A DNA stretch of 64,000 nt from Peribacillus simplex. Lineage in GTDB: Bacteria > Bacillota > Bacilli > Bacillales > DSM-1321. The position numbers were made by a program, and so were the translations under genes. Below the pieces are notes generated by a model, which saw nothing but the letters and a program-made list of their open reading frames with translations, was not told the origin of the DNA and made no database searches. This document shows, one piece after another, positions 1 through 8,430 of the stretch; the first letter of the stretch is position 1; each line of letters opens with the position of its first letter. The DNA is taken from NCBI RefSeq assembly GCF_001578185.1, contig NZ_CP011008.1, forward strand, positions 2,136,001 to 2,200,000. The letters run 5' to 3'.

Positions 1-69
1 TTTAGCAGCTTTAGAGTAATTCTTTTCCTGGACAACGGTAGTGAAATAACGTAGTTGGCGAAGATCCAT
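1..69 (-). CDS. LysR-family transcriptional regulator (N-terminal fragment, runs off the window)
   Basis: The first 23 codons of a minus-strand gene are visible and translate as MDLRQLRYFTTVVQEKNYSK followed by AAK, the typical opening of a LysR-type winged-helix DNA-binding domain. The ATG lies at 67-69 and is preceded by an AAGGAG ribosome binding site. The rest of the gene lies outside the window. It is transcribed away from hutG-gltS, the usual arrangement for a LysR regulator of the adjacent genes, and a perfect inverted repeat sits between them. Its effector is unknown; histidine or glutamate metabolism is an inference from context. Confidence 0.8.
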   Translation of the reverse strand, partial: MDLRQLRYFTTVVQEKNYSKAAK

Positions 70-80
70 ATATTCTCCTT

Positions 81-101
81 TCTATAGTTTAAAACTATAG
101 A
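81..101. promoter_or_regulatory. Inverted repeat in the LysR/hutG divergent promoter (probable LysR operator)
   Basis: TCTATAGTTT and AAACTATAGA form a perfect 10-bp inverted repeat around a single A. The inner ATAG-N7-CTAT core fits the T-N11-A box bound by LysR-type regulators. It lies just upstream of the LysR start codon and in the shared intergenic region with hutG. Role inferred from position and symmetry. Confidence 0.55.
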
Positions 102-192
102 TATATTAAAATTTTGTATTGGTAATTATATATTATCTCAATTATAATTTTAAAAAAAGATATTTCAGAATTTTTTTAATAAAGGAGAAATT

Positions 193-1149
193 ATGTATAA
201 TAAACCGATTTTAGATTATTGGAATGGAAGGATTGATTCCCATTCTGAAATGGACAGCTTCAGGTACCACCAAAGAGTGCGTTTGTCACCGATTTCGGAA
301 TTAAACACCTCTCCCAAAGCATCCAGAACCTTTGGAATGATTGGCTTCAAATGTGATGAAGGCGTCAAAAGGAATAAAGGCAGGATTGGTGCTGCAGAGG
401 GTCCTGATCATATAAGGCAGTCCTTGGCGAAATTACCATGTCATTTATCCTCCCAATCCGAACTGGTGGATGCTGGAAATGTAATCTGTGAAGGTTCAGA
501 GATGGAGGATGCCCAAGCTCAACTGGGATCAGCTGTTGCCCAGATATTGGAGAGTAAAGCGATTCCTATCATACTTGGCGGAGGACATGAAACCCTTTAT
601 GGTCATTATCTTGGGATAAGGAAATACGTTGGACCAAAGGCTAGATTGGGGATTATTAATATTGATGCTCACTTTGATATGAGGCCTTATGAAAAAGAAA
701 GTTCATCAGGAACGATGTTTAAACAGATTTTGGACGAAGATCAAAGTTGTGGATATTTATGTGTCGGAATTCAGAAACAGGGAAATACGAAGGCCCTGTT
801 TAAAACTGCTGAGAGGAGTAAGGTCGACTACATATTGGAAGAAGATTTGTCATTGAACGAAATGAATGAAACCAAGCAGCGGATAAATGAATTCGTTAAA
901 AAAAATGACTTCATCATTCTTACATTATGTACTGACGTTATTGATTCAGCCTACGCACCAGGGGTAAGTGCACCCTCTCCATTTGGACTGAATCCGAAAT
1001 TGGTCCGTGCCATTATTAGGCATGTCGTATCAAACGAAAAGATCCTCTCCTTTGATATCGCGGAAGTGAATCCTTCGTTGGACGAAAATAATAAAACCGT
1101 TACATTGGCAGCACATTTAATAAATGAGGTATTGCTGCATTTTAAATAA
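193..1149 (+). CDS. hutG: Formimidoylglutamase-like arginase-family hydrolase
   Basis: This ureohydrolase-superfamily protein (318 aa) most resembles HutG, which hydrolyses N-formimidoyl-L-glutamate to L-glutamate and formamide in histidine degradation. Metal-site motifs are GGGHE (residues 129-133), DAHFD (158-162) and a third segment LCTDVIDSAYAPGVSAP (245-261). The N-terminal WNGRIDS and FRYHQ segments are HutG-like rather than arginase-like. In the third segment the first Asp of the usual SxDxD metal motif is Cys246, while Asp248 is kept. An AAAGGAG site precedes the ATG. The gene ends about 30 bp before gltS, so the two probably form an operon making and importing glutamate. It is not next to other hut genes. 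An agmatinase-like activity is the main alternative. Confidence 0.8.
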   Translation: MYNKPILDYWNGRIDSHSEMDSFRYHQRVRLSPISELNTSPKASRTFGMIGFKCDEGVKRNKGRIGAAEGPDHIRQSLAKLPCHLSSQSELVDAGNVICEGSEMEDAQAQLGSAVAQILESKAIPIILGGGHETLYGHYLGIRKYVGPKARLGIINIDAHFDMRPYEKESSSGTMFKQILDEDQSCGYLCVGIQKQGNTKALFKTAERSKVDYILEEDLSLNEMNETKQRINEFVKKNDFIILTLCTDVIDSAYAPGVSAPSPFGLNPKLVRAIIRHVVSNEKILSFDIAEVNPSLDENNKTVTLAAHLINEVLLHFK

Positions 1150-1178
1150 TAAATTATACATCTGGGGGCAGACATACG

Positions 1179-2384
1179 ATGAATCTGGAATTAAATCAAA
1201 TCACAACTTTATTTCTCGCCGTATCACTGCTTTTGGCGGGTGGACTGTTAATTGGGAAGATTCCCATCCTTAAAAGGTTTTGCATACCGGCTCCAGTAGT
1301 GGGAGGATTATTGTTCGCGATACTTGTGACAATCTTCAGACAGGCTGGATTGATCAATTTAACATTGGATACTACTTTACAAAGCCTTTTCATGCTTACT
1401 TTCTTTACAACTGTAGGGTTAGGGGCAAGCTTTAAACTTGTTAAGCTAGGTGGGAAACTGCTCGTCATTTACTGGCTGGCTTGTGGCGCCCTGGCTCTTT
1501 TTCAGAGTATGATAGGAGTTTCACTTGCAACCGTACTTGATTTAGAGCCTTTATTAGGAGTAGTAATGGGCCCCATCTCGATGGAAGGAGGCCATGGGGC
1601 AGCTACTGCATTTGGTGGGACAATTGAAGATCTTGGGGTTAGTTCCGCTTTATCCATTGGACTTGCAGCAGCAACCTTTGGCTTGGTTGCAGGCGGGTTA
1701 GCTGGTGGTCCATCCGTTAAATATTTAATCACTAAGTATAAATTACAGCCATCCGAAGCGGATATTGATGATGAAGTGGCAGCAGCCGTGGAAGCGAACG
1801 GAGATTCACCCAAAGGGATCAACGCCCAAAACTTCATGATCCAGATTCTGATCATAACATTCTGTATGGCAGCAGGTTCTTACTTAGGAGAGCTTTTCTC
1901 GAGTTCAACCGGTTTTGTTTTGCCAAGCTATGTAGGAGCAATGTTTGTAGCGGTTATCGTTAGAAATATTCTTGATGGTTTTAAAAGAGAAGCTGTGGAT
2001 ATGAAAAGCATCGATCTAATCGGAGACGTAACATTGGGAATTTTTCTATCTATGGCCTTAATGAGCATAAAACTATGGGAAGTGGCCGATTTGGCATTGC
2101 CGATGCTTCTAATTGTTTTCGTCCAGGTATTTTTCATAGTACTTCTTGGTACATTGGTATTATTCAGATTACTAGGTAAGAATTATGATGCAGCTGTCAT
2201 GGTTGGTGGCTTTATCGGACATGGATTAGGGGCAACTCCCAACGCAATGGCAAATATGTCTGCCATTACAGGTCAATTTGGTCCTTCGAGAAGGGCATTT
2301 CTTATCGTACCGATCGTAGGGGCATTCCTCATCGACCTTTTTGCTATCCCTATTATCATTACCAGTATAAATTTGTTGAAGTGA
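1179..2384 (+). CDS. gltS: Sodium/glutamate symporter GltS
   Basis: A 401-aa polytopic membrane protein of the ESS (glutamate:Na+ symporter) family. It has the two inverted hairpin-like segments typical of the family: PISMEGGHGAATAFGG near residues 130-145 and GGFIGHGLGATPNAMANM near 345-362. A hydrophilic loop around residues 185-215 separates the two halves. It imports glutamate with sodium across the cytoplasmic membrane. It follows the arginase-family gene with a GGGGG-type ribosome binding site and is closed by a strong terminator, so the two genes are very likely co-transcribed. Confidence 0.9.
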   Translation: MNLELNQITTLFLAVSLLLAGGLLIGKIPILKRFCIPAPVVGGLLFAILVTIFRQAGLINLTLDTTLQSLFMLTFFTTVGLGASFKLVKLGGKLLVIYWLACGALALFQSMIGVSLATVLDLEPLLGVVMGPISMEGGHGAATAFGGTIEDLGVSSALSIGLAAATFGLVAGGLAGGPSVKYLITKYKLQPSEADIDDEVAAAVEANGDSPKGINAQNFMIQILIITFCMAAGSYLGELFSSSTGFVLPSYVGAMFVAVIVRNILDGFKREAVDMKSIDLIGDVTLGIFLSMALMSIKLWEVADLALPMLLIVFVQVFFIVLLGTLVLFRLLGKNYDAAVMVGGFIGHGLGATPNAMANMSAITGQFGPSRRAFLIVPIVGAFLIDLFAIPIIITSINLLK

Positions 2385-2398
2385 AAAACCTTCTGACC

Positions 2399-2436
2399 AG
2401 ACTGTCTATGATTTTATTCATGGACAGTCTTTTTTA
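2399..2436 (+). terminator. Rho-independent terminator after gltS
   Basis: AGACTGTCTATG and CATGGACAGTCT form a 12-bp stem with one G-T pair around a short AT-rich loop, followed by a T run. It lies 14 bases after the gltS stop. Confidence 0.85.
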
Positions 2437-2664
2437 TCTATATGTTATTTTGAATGCAAATGGAAGATTACAAGCTTCCTTTACTATGAAATGAGGGTCT
2501 CGGATTGCTTCGGGTGATTAATCTTAAGGGTAATCAAGTTTAATGGAGCCACTGTATAGGCTCCTCATTAGTGGATTAACCACGACTCTGCTAAAGGTCA
2601 ATAATGATACTTGTAGGTTTTTGGTTTATAATAACAACCATCTAGCCTTATGAGGGGGGATCCT

Positions 2665-2820
2665 ATGAATGAATATAATGTAACGGTCAGGAATGGCAGT
2701 ACATTAATTTTGTCGGAAATCATTAAAGCTGAAGATGAAAGAGAGGTCCTTGGAACACTTTTGATTTCCAGCGAATTATTCAATCAACCATTTACCGACA
2801 TCAGGATTTTAGAACGCTGA
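2665..2820 (+). CDS. Small hypothetical protein (51 aa)
   Basis: An ATG with a strong GAGGGGGGA ribosome binding site opens a 51-codon frame ending in TGA. The product starts MNEYNVTVRNGSTLILSEII and is mixed alpha/beta in character with no signal peptide, membrane segment or cysteine. I do not recognise the family. The strong ribosome binding site and normal codon use favour a real gene. It stands alone between gltS and the SRAP gene. The ~230 bases upstream hold a short GGAGCC/GGCTCC hairpin near 2535-2560 but no other gene. Confidence 0.6.
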   Translation: MNEYNVTVRNGSTLILSEIIKAEDEREVLGTLLISSELFNQPFTDIRILER

Positions 2821-2880
2821 TTTGTACCTGCCCGTTCCATTTGTTACACTGTAATAAATCTTAAAACGGTAGGCGATATT

Positions 2881-3552
2881 ATGTGCGGACGTTTCACCCT
2901 TTTCACTGACATTGAAGAAATAAAAGACCGGTTCGATATTCAAGGATCATTTGATGAAGAATACCAATTCAGTTACAATATTGCACCTTCCCACTCTGTG
3001 CTATCCGTCATTAATGACGGGACTAGGAATCGACTTGGATATCTTCGGTGGGGACTCATTCCTTTTTGGGCAAAAGATGAAAAAGTGGGCTACAAAATGA
3101 TCAATGCCAGAGCGGAATCCATTGCTGAGAAGGCAAGCTTCAAGAATGCGTATAAGAAGAAACGATGCTTGATAATCGCTGATTCCTTTTATGAGTGGAA
3201 GAAGGAACCCGAGCGAAAAATACCCATGCGAATAAAGCTTAAGAATCATGCTCCATTTGGTATGGCCGGTCTCTGGGAATCCTGGAAATCTCCAGAGGGC
3301 ATCAACATTTATTCGTGCTCAGTTATAACGACCGTTCCTAATGAGCTAATGACCAGCATTCATGATCGTATGCCTGTCATCCTAAAACCTGAAGATGAAA
3401 AAGATTGGTTGAATCCATCCATTAATGATCCTGCATATCTGCAGCAGTATTTAAAATCATTCGATCCTGAACAGATGGAAGCATTTGAGGTATCGACTGA
3501 TGTGAACTCTACTAAAAATAATTCACCTAACCTGATACAACAAATTTGCTGA
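2881..3552 (+). CDS. SOS response-associated peptidase (SRAP/YedK-HMCES family)
   Basis: A 223-aa SRAP-domain protein. The family forms a thiazolidine cross-link with abasic sites in single-stranded DNA through Cys2 and so shields them from strand breakage. The protein begins MCGRFTL with the catalytic Cys2 right after the initiator Met. The other conserved residues are present: Asn75 in NARAES, Glu105 in FYEW and His161 in HDRMPVIL. The length is normal for the family. It is a single-gene unit with its own terminator, and no LexA box is obvious in the short upstream region. Confidence 0.92.
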   Translation: MCGRFTLFTDIEEIKDRFDIQGSFDEEYQFSYNIAPSHSVLSVINDGTRNRLGYLRWGLIPFWAKDEKVGYKMINARAESIAEKASFKNAYKKKRCLIIADSFYEWKKEPERKIPMRIKLKNHAPFGMAGLWESWKSPEGINIYSCSVITTVPNELMTSIHDRMPVILKPEDEKDWLNPSINDPAYLQQYLKSFDPEQMEAFEVSTDVNSTKNNSPNLIQQIC

Positions 3553-3580
3553 GAGGTCCTTTCTTTAGACCTCTTTTTAT
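3553..3580 (+). terminator. Terminator after the SRAP gene
   Basis: GAGGTC and GACCTC pair around a nine-base T-rich loop and are followed by TTTTTAT, directly after the stop codon. Confidence 0.75.
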
Positions 3581-3873
3581 TTTTAGTTTCTTCCTGATAA
3601 AAGACAGGATTTGGATCATAGTATAACAAGTACATCATTATTGAAAAAACCTTATTTACTGCACCTGTAAAAGGCCCTTTATTATATTAAGGTCCACATG
3701 TGAAATTCTTTAAAACTAAACCTTGCGAAAATACATAAAATGCTGTACTCTTATATTTGCTTTTCAATATGGCTTTCGATGTCACTTTCACAAACTCAGA
3801 TGGTTTCGGCGAGTTTCCAGTCTGGTACTTTTCTGGTAGATATCGTAATATTTGATAAATTATATAATTTAGA

Positions 3874-3986
3874 TCTTCTTATCAAGAGAGACGGAGGGAC
3901 TGGCCCGAAGATGTCTCGGCAGCAGACTTAATAGGAGTGCTGTGCCAAATCCAGCAGGCTAATTTTTGCCTGAAAGATAAGGGGGG
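3874..3986 (+). ncRNA. SAM-I (S-box) riboswitch aptamer
   Basis: The core matches the S-box consensus in order: P1 strand CTTATC (3878-3883), AAGAGAGACGGAGGGACTGG, a GCCCGAAGATG segment, a GGCAGCAGAC arm, GTGCCAAATCCAGCAGGC and the closing P1 strand GATAAG (3976-3981). The GGAGGGACTGGCCC and CCAAATCCAGCAGG segments are hallmarks of this class. S-box RNAs bind S-adenosylmethionine and stop transcription when it is abundant. Here the aptamer lies upstream of an intrinsic terminator and an NhaC-superfamily transporter. The ~290 bases before the aptamer hold no gene. Confidence 0.92.
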
Positions 3987-4001
3987 CGTTTTTTATAAAT
4001 T

Positions 4002-4043
4002 AAAAGACCTCTTCTTGTTGTTTAAAGGAAGAGGTCTTTTTTT
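4002..4043 (+). terminator. Regulated terminator of the S-box leader
   Basis: AAAGACCTCTTC and GAAGAGGTCTTT form a 12-bp perfect stem followed by a T7 run. It lies 16 bases after the SAM aptamer and ~130 bases before the transporter, where the expression platform of an S-box leader is expected. Confidence 0.85.
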
Positions 4044-4175
4044 ATGCCGACAGTTTTAAAGTTGTTGATTCCATTAGTGGGCATATCAGGTTATTATTAG
4101 CGTTATTTGCAAAAACTGTTAAAAGAATAAGGGCTGTGACACATGTCATGCGAAAAATAAAAAGAGGTGTTCATC

Positions 4176-5492
4176 ATGAGTGCAAACAATAAAGGGAATC
4201 CCTGGGCATTGATCCCATTTGTCGTTTTTTTAATTTTATTTATTGGCTCCGGAATCATCACTAAAGATTTTTATTCATTTCCGGTGATTGTAGCGATTTC
4301 TATCGCATCAGCAGCTGCATTGGCAATGAATCGGAAAGAGACTTTCAATCAAAAGGTTGAAATCTTCTGTAAAGGTGCCGGGGACTCCAATATTATGTTA
4401 ATGGTTATCATTTTCCTTTTGGCTGGCGCTTTTTCCAAGGTTGCAAATGGCATGGGGGCAGTTGAATCAACAGTGAATCTTGCCTTAGCTGTTTTTCCGC
4501 AAAATCTATTAATGGTAGGGATTTTCATTATTGCTTGTTTTATTTCTTTATCTATGGGGACAAGCATGGGAACGATTGTTGCCCTAGCACCTATTGGGGT
4601 TGGAATTAGTGAGCAAACAGATATTTCGCTTGCCCTTTCAATGGCGGCCGTTATTGGTGGTGCGATGTTTGGTGATAATCTATCCTTCATTTCGGATACG
4701 ACAATCGCTGCAGTTCGAACACAGGGAACGAAAATGAAGGATAAGTTTAAAGTGAATTTTTTCATCGTTTTACCTGCGGCCATCATCACATGTGCCATCC
4801 TAGGAATTTTAACGATGGGTGAACAAGCCGAAATTTCCCAACATGCTTATAATTGGGTGAAGATCCTTCCATATCTTTGTGTATTGATCACTGCATTGGC
4901 AGGAGTCAATGTGTTCCTGGTCCTTTCCATCGGAATTGTATTTGCCGGAATTATCGGCTTGGCTGATGGAAGTTATCAACCGTTGGGTGTCATTCAAAAG
5001 GTTGGGGAAGGAATGGCGGGAATGTATGAAATCTCCTTCCTTGCCATTTTAATTGCAGGTATGGTAGCTGTAATCAAACATAATGGTGGCATCGATTATT
5101 TACTCCACCTTGTGACCCGAAATAGCAAATCAAAAAAAGGAGCGGAATTCAGCATTGCCGGGCTTGTTGGTTTGACGAACCTTTCAACGGCAAATAACAC
5201 GATTTCGATTATCATTGCCGGGCCACTTGCCAAAAATATTGCCGAGAAGTATGGGATTGATCCACGTAAATCGGCGAGCTTGCTTGACGTTTTTGCCTGT
5301 TGCATCCAAGGGTTGATTCCATATGGGGCACAGCTCCTTGTTGCAGCAGGGGTAGCAAAGATTTCCCCTATAAGCATCTTGCCATATTCTTATTACCCAA
5401 TACTTATTGGAATTTGTGGAATTATTGCCATCTTGATTGGTTTTCCAAGGTTTCAGGCGGGAAATGATGAAGCGAAGAAACCTACTTCTTAA
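4176..5492 (+). CDS. metT: NhaC-superfamily transporter under SAM control, probable methionine transporter MetT
   Basis: A 438-aa polytopic protein of the Na+/H+ antiporter NhaC-like superfamily, with about 11-12 hydrophobic segments and conserved stretches such as GAMFGDNLSFISDTTIAA and LVGLTNLSTANNTISIIIAG. NhaC-superfamily members preceded by S-boxes in Gram-positive bacteria were assigned as methionine transporters (MetT) by comparative genomics, and the S-box here supports that role over sodium export. The ATG at 4176 is chosen because AAAGAGGTG ends 6 bases before it; an in-frame GTG three codons earlier lies inside that site. It forms a single-gene unit. The substrate is inferred from regulation, not from binding residues. 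Confidence 0.82.
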   Translation: MSANNKGNPWALIPFVVFLILFIGSGIITKDFYSFPVIVAISIASAAALAMNRKETFNQKVEIFCKGAGDSNIMLMVIIFLLAGAFSKVANGMGAVESTVNLALAVFPQNLLMVGIFIIACFISLSMGTSMGTIVALAPIGVGISEQTDISLALSMAAVIGGAMFGDNLSFISDTTIAAVRTQGTKMKDKFKVNFFIVLPAAIITCAILGILTMGEQAEISQHAYNWVKILPYLCVLITALAGVNVFLVLSIGIVFAGIIGLADGSYQPLGVIQKVGEGMAGMYEISFLAILIAGMVAVIKHNGGIDYLLHLVTRNSKSKKGAEFSIAGLVGLTNLSTANNTISIIIAGPLAKNIAEKYGIDPRKSASLLDVFACCIQGLIPYGAQLLVAAGVAKISPISILPYSYYPILIGICGIIAILIGFPRFQAGNDEAKKPTS

Positions 5493-5509
5493 AATGAGAA
5501 TAATTTTGA

Positions 5510-5545
5510 AACAACACCCTGAATCATTGGATTCAGGGTGTTGTT
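5510..5545 (+). terminator. Hairpin after the MetT-like gene
   Basis: AACAACACCCTGAAT and ATTCAGGGTGTTGTT form a perfect 15-bp stem with a six-base loop. There is almost no T run after it, but its place 18 bases after the stop codon fits a transcript end. Confidence 0.7.
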
Positions 5546-5648
5546 ATGACTATTACCATAAAATTGCCGTTTGGCAACGATATGCGACCAAAAATATTTT
5601 GGTATGAAAAAAGATATTTATGAATAAGGTTATTAGTTTAAACTAATA

Positions 5649-5691
5649 AAAATAAGCCTGAACCATTTATTCTGGTTCAGGCTTATTTTCT
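5649..5691 (+). terminator. Orphan rho-independent terminator
   Basis: AAAATAAGCCTGAACCA and TGGTTCAGGCTTATTTT form a ~17-bp stem with a TTTATTC loop and T-rich flanks on both sides, so it could act in both directions. No gene lies directly upstream: bases 5546-5648 hold nothing I can recognise. It may be left from a lost gene or belong to a short untranslated RNA. Confidence 0.7.
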
Positions 5692-5841
5692 TTTGTAACG
5701 AAAATTTCTTTATAAGACCGATAATTTCTTGTTTCAAGAGAGTTTTTTGCATAAGTGTTATTTAGCTAAACAGAAGCTTTGTTTAATGACGAACTGAAAA
5801 GAGTGATATGTTTGAATAAAAAACTTTTCACTTTATCTTTA

Positions 5842-6042
5842 ATAGATTTGCCTTTACTTTCCCCTCTTTACGGTCAGTTGTTGAGGCTTTTTTCTAGTTG
5901 ATAATGAAAATAAGAGCAGGTGAATTGGACAAATTAAGACCTGATTTACAAAACCTTAACATTGGATTAATGTGGGGTTTATATTGATAAATTATGATTG
6001 AACCGTAATAAACAGTAATAAACATTAAAAATCCCACATTAA
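5842..6042 (+). repeat. Second, diverged copy of the phosphonate-type operon promoter region
   Basis: This stretch aligns with 56926-57124, the leader of the ABC import operon, at roughly 80 percent by eye. Shared landmarks are TAGATTTGC, TTGTTGAGG, TTACAAAACCTTAA, TTAATGTGGG and CGTAATAAA-N2-GTAATAAACATTAAA. TTAATGTGGG (5967-5976) and CCCACATTAA (6033-6042) form a perfect 10-bp inverted repeat enclosing the two GTAATAAA direct repeats. The homology ends at the junction with the HAD-gene block. Confidence 0.75.
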
Positions 6043-7070
6043 GATTGGCTTTTTATTGAGAGCAGGTATAAAAGCTAGAAAGAGAATTTAATAGATAGAA
6101 TGAGAAAAGGGGCTATATAGCATGAGTTTCATTGCGATAGATTTAGACGGAACATTATTAAACGACCAGAATGAAATTAGTGATGAAAATATAAAGGCGA
6201 TTCAATATGCCCAAGATAGAGGCTTTGAAGTAGTTATTTCAACAGGACGAGCTTATTTTGACGTTCAAACAATTTGTGAAAAAGCCGGGATTTCCCCATT
6301 TGTAATCGGGACAAATGGCGCAACCATTCATTCCAAAAGCGGAAAGTGCATTTCTTCTATTACGATAACTAAAGATCGTGTCGAATCTATTCTCCAATGG
6401 TTAGATGAACGTAATTATTATTACGAAGTGTTTACTGATAAAGCCATTTATACTCTTAAAAAGGGAAGAGAACATTTCCATAATGAGATTAAAAGTTTGA
6501 AAAGCGCAGATTTGAATACAGATATGAAAGAATTAGTTGAAGTAGCGGAAAGGCAATTTGACCAGTTTGGATATGTTTTAGTTGAAAACTATCATGATAT
6601 CTTAAAACAGGAGGAAGAATTCTATAACGTATTAGCATGTTCTCTCGATAAAAAGAAATTAGAGGAAGCATGGAACCAATTCAAACAGTTTGATGAGTTG
6701 ATGGTTGTTTCATCTGCTGATCACAACATTGAAATTACTAGTAAAAGAGCTTCAAAAGGAATGGCCCTTGAAAAATTGGCTTTTTTGATGAATGGCTCCT
6801 TAGATCAGGCTATTGCAATCGGGGACAGCAACAATGATTTATCCATGTTCCAGAAAGTTGGATACAGCGTAGCGATGGGAAATGCGAAAGATGTCATAAA
6901 AGCTGTTTGTACAACGACAACCATGAAAAATGATGAGAACGGGGTAGCTTATGCGATTTATCGATATATGGAGAACTTCGAGGTTCAAAAATAAGTGTCA
7001 ATGCCGAAGGAGCGAGCGATAAAATGGCATGGATATATATCATAATGGCAGGACTTTTGGAAATCGTCTG
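6043..7070 (+). repeat. 1.03-kb dispersed direct repeat, copy 1 (HAD gene plus start of an SMR gene)
   Basis: Nearly identical to 62788-63816 in the same orientation. The two encoded HAD proteins differ at only four residues of 290, and the noncoding flanks match as well. The left edge begins at GATTGG, just after the position of a terminator in the other copy. The right edge is abrupt, at GTCTG within the SMR reading frame. The upstream neighbour in copy 1 is the operon promoter region rather than the DeoR gene. Confidence 0.9.
6122..6994 (+). CDS. Cof-type HAD-IIB phosphatase, copy 1
   Basis: A 290-aa haloacid dehalogenase-superfamily phosphatase of the Cof/YwpJ type. Motif I is DLDGTLL with nucleophile Asp7 and general acid Asp9, motif II is the STGR segment near residues 40-43, the conserved Lys lies in SKRASKG, and motif IV is GDSNND with Asp235 and Asp239. 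The C2B cap lies between. Such enzymes dephosphorylate small sugar phosphates, nucleotides or cofactors in the cytoplasm; the substrate is unknown here. RBS is AAAAGGGG. It is the near twin of the gene at 62868 and sits directly behind a copy of that operon's promoter region, so it may be expressed under the same signal without the transporter. Confidence 0.9.
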   Translation: MSFIAIDLDGTLLNDQNEISDENIKAIQYAQDRGFEVVISTGRAYFDVQTICEKAGISPFVIGTNGATIHSKSGKCISSITITKDRVESILQWLDERNYYYEVFTDKAIYTLKKGREHFHNEIKSLKSADLNTDMKELVEVAERQFDQFGYVLVENYHDILKQEEEFYNVLACSLDKKKLEEAWNQFKQFDELMVVSSADHNIEITSKRASKGMALEKLAFLMNGSLDQAIAIGDSNNDLSMFQKVGYSVAMGNAKDVIKAVCTTTTMKNDENGVAYAIYRYMENFEVQK

Positions 7071-7077
7071 TTTATGA
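7024..7077 (+). pseudogene. 5' fragment of an SMR-family transporter gene
   Basis: The first 15 codons match the SMR gene at 63770 (MAWIYIIMAGLLEIV). The frame then runs into unrelated DNA and stops after 17 codons. Only the first half of transmembrane helix 1 remains. The break at 7070/7071 marks the end of the repeated block. Confidence 0.85.
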
Positions 7078-7090
7078 GGGGGGATTGTTT

Positions 7091-8377
7091 ATGGCAGTAG
7101 CAAAGAAGCAGGTCAAAAAATGGTTTACCTTATGTATCTTAATTTTGGGAGGAGGAACAATATTTAAATTATCATCCTTAAAAGATGCTTTTTACATTCC
7201 GATGCAAAAATATTTTCATCTTTCACATACCCAAATAGGTTTGGCATTATCTGTATATGCTATTGTGCAAATGTTTGGTTATGTAGTCTCCATTTATATC
7301 ACTGATAGATTTTCTAAAAGGAAGTTAATTCCGTTTGGATTGATTGGGGTAGGTGCAACTGGGATTTATTTATCTACTATACCAAGTTATTATGGAATTT
7401 TAGCTTCTTGGGGAGTAATGGCTTTATTTACAGAGATTACTTTTTGGCCAGTATTGATAAAAACCGTTAGATTGCTTGGAGACTCCGACGAACAAGGCAG
7501 GATGTTTGGATTTCTTGAAGCTGGCCGTGGTGTTGTAGATACAATCGTTGCATTCTCTGCTCTAGGTATATTTATTTGGTTAGGATCTGAGTCATTAGGT
7601 TTCAGAGCCGCAATTTTATTCTTTGCCTTGATTACAATTATTGTTGGTATTATTAGTTATTTCTTTATAGAGGACGATATTATTGAAACGTTTGATAAGG
7701 GTGGAGAAGAAATTAGTAAAAATAAAATAGTTTTGAAAGGTGCGATTCAAGCAATTAAAACTCCTAAATTGTGGTTTTCCTCATTTACAATATTTTGCGT
7801 TTATACGGTTTACGCAGGTTTAACTTACTTTATTCCGTTCTTGGAAGAAATTTATGGAATGCCGGTAGCGTTATTAGGTGCATATGGGATTATAAACCAA
7901 TACGGATTAAAAATGATAGGCGGTCCCATCGGTGGATTCTTAGTTGATAAAAAATTTAAATCAGCGACAAAATACCTTAGATTTACATTTCTCTTATCCA
8001 TTATTGCAATGATAATTTTTATTATGCTTCCACATGACAAAATGAATATTTATATAGGAATAATTGCGACACTTGGCTTCGGAACGATTGTATTTACTCA
8101 ACGGGCTGTGTTTTTTGCCCCATTAGATGAAATTGATATTCCAAAAGAAATAAGCGGTGCTGCCGTATCAGTAGCTTGTTTAGTTGGTTATGCTCCTTCA
8201 ATTTTCGCCTTTGCCATGTATGGTAATATTCTGGATCACAATCCTGGAATTACTGGATATAGATATGTATTTTTGATTATGATTGCATTTGCAGCTATAG
8301 GTTTTATTATAAGTAACTATTCAGTTAAAATTTTAAAAAAGAAAAAACAAACTAACCGATATTTGGAAGATAATTAA
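7091..8377 (+). CDS. Major facilitator superfamily transporter
   Basis: A 428-aa MFS protein with about 12 hydrophobic segments, an MFS-type loop 2-3 (YITDRFSKRKLIPFG, near residues 70-85) and a central hydrophilic loop near residues 195-220. The related signature in the second half is GGFLVDKKFKS. It likely moves a small organic solute across the membrane by proton coupling. The ATG at 7091 is preferred over the upstream in-frame TTG because GAGGGGGGA ends seven bases before it. Downstream lie an isomerase pseudogene, a broken RidA gene and an intact TIM-barrel isomerase, so it may supply the substrate of that isomerase. Confidence 0.85.
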   Translation: MAVAKKQVKKWFTLCILILGGGTIFKLSSLKDAFYIPMQKYFHLSHTQIGLALSVYAIVQMFGYVVSIYITDRFSKRKLIPFGLIGVGATGIYLSTIPSYYGILASWGVMALFTEITFWPVLIKTVRLLGDSDEQGRMFGFLEAGRGVVDTIVAFSALGIFIWLGSESLGFRAAILFFALITIIVGIISYFFIEDDIIETFDKGGEEISKNKIVLKGAIQAIKTPKLWFSSFTIFCVYTVYAGLTYFIPFLEEIYGMPVALLGAYGIINQYGLKMIGGPIGGFLVDKKFKSATKYLRFTFLLSIIAMIIFIMLPHDKMNIYIGIIATLGFGTIVFTQRAVFFAPLDEIDIPKEISGAAVSVACLVGYAPSIFAFAMYGNILDHNPGITGYRYVFLIMIAFAAIGFIISNYSVKILKKKKQTNRYLEDN

Positions 8378-8430
8378 ATGAATGTTTAATTTTTTATCAA
8401 TATATAAATTGGCTTAAATTTGGGTAACAA

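Noticed and set aside
3740..3931. 63-codon plus-strand frame before the transporter
   Set aside because: Its 3' part overlaps the conserved S-box aptamer, and it has no ribosome binding site. The RNA explains the conservation.
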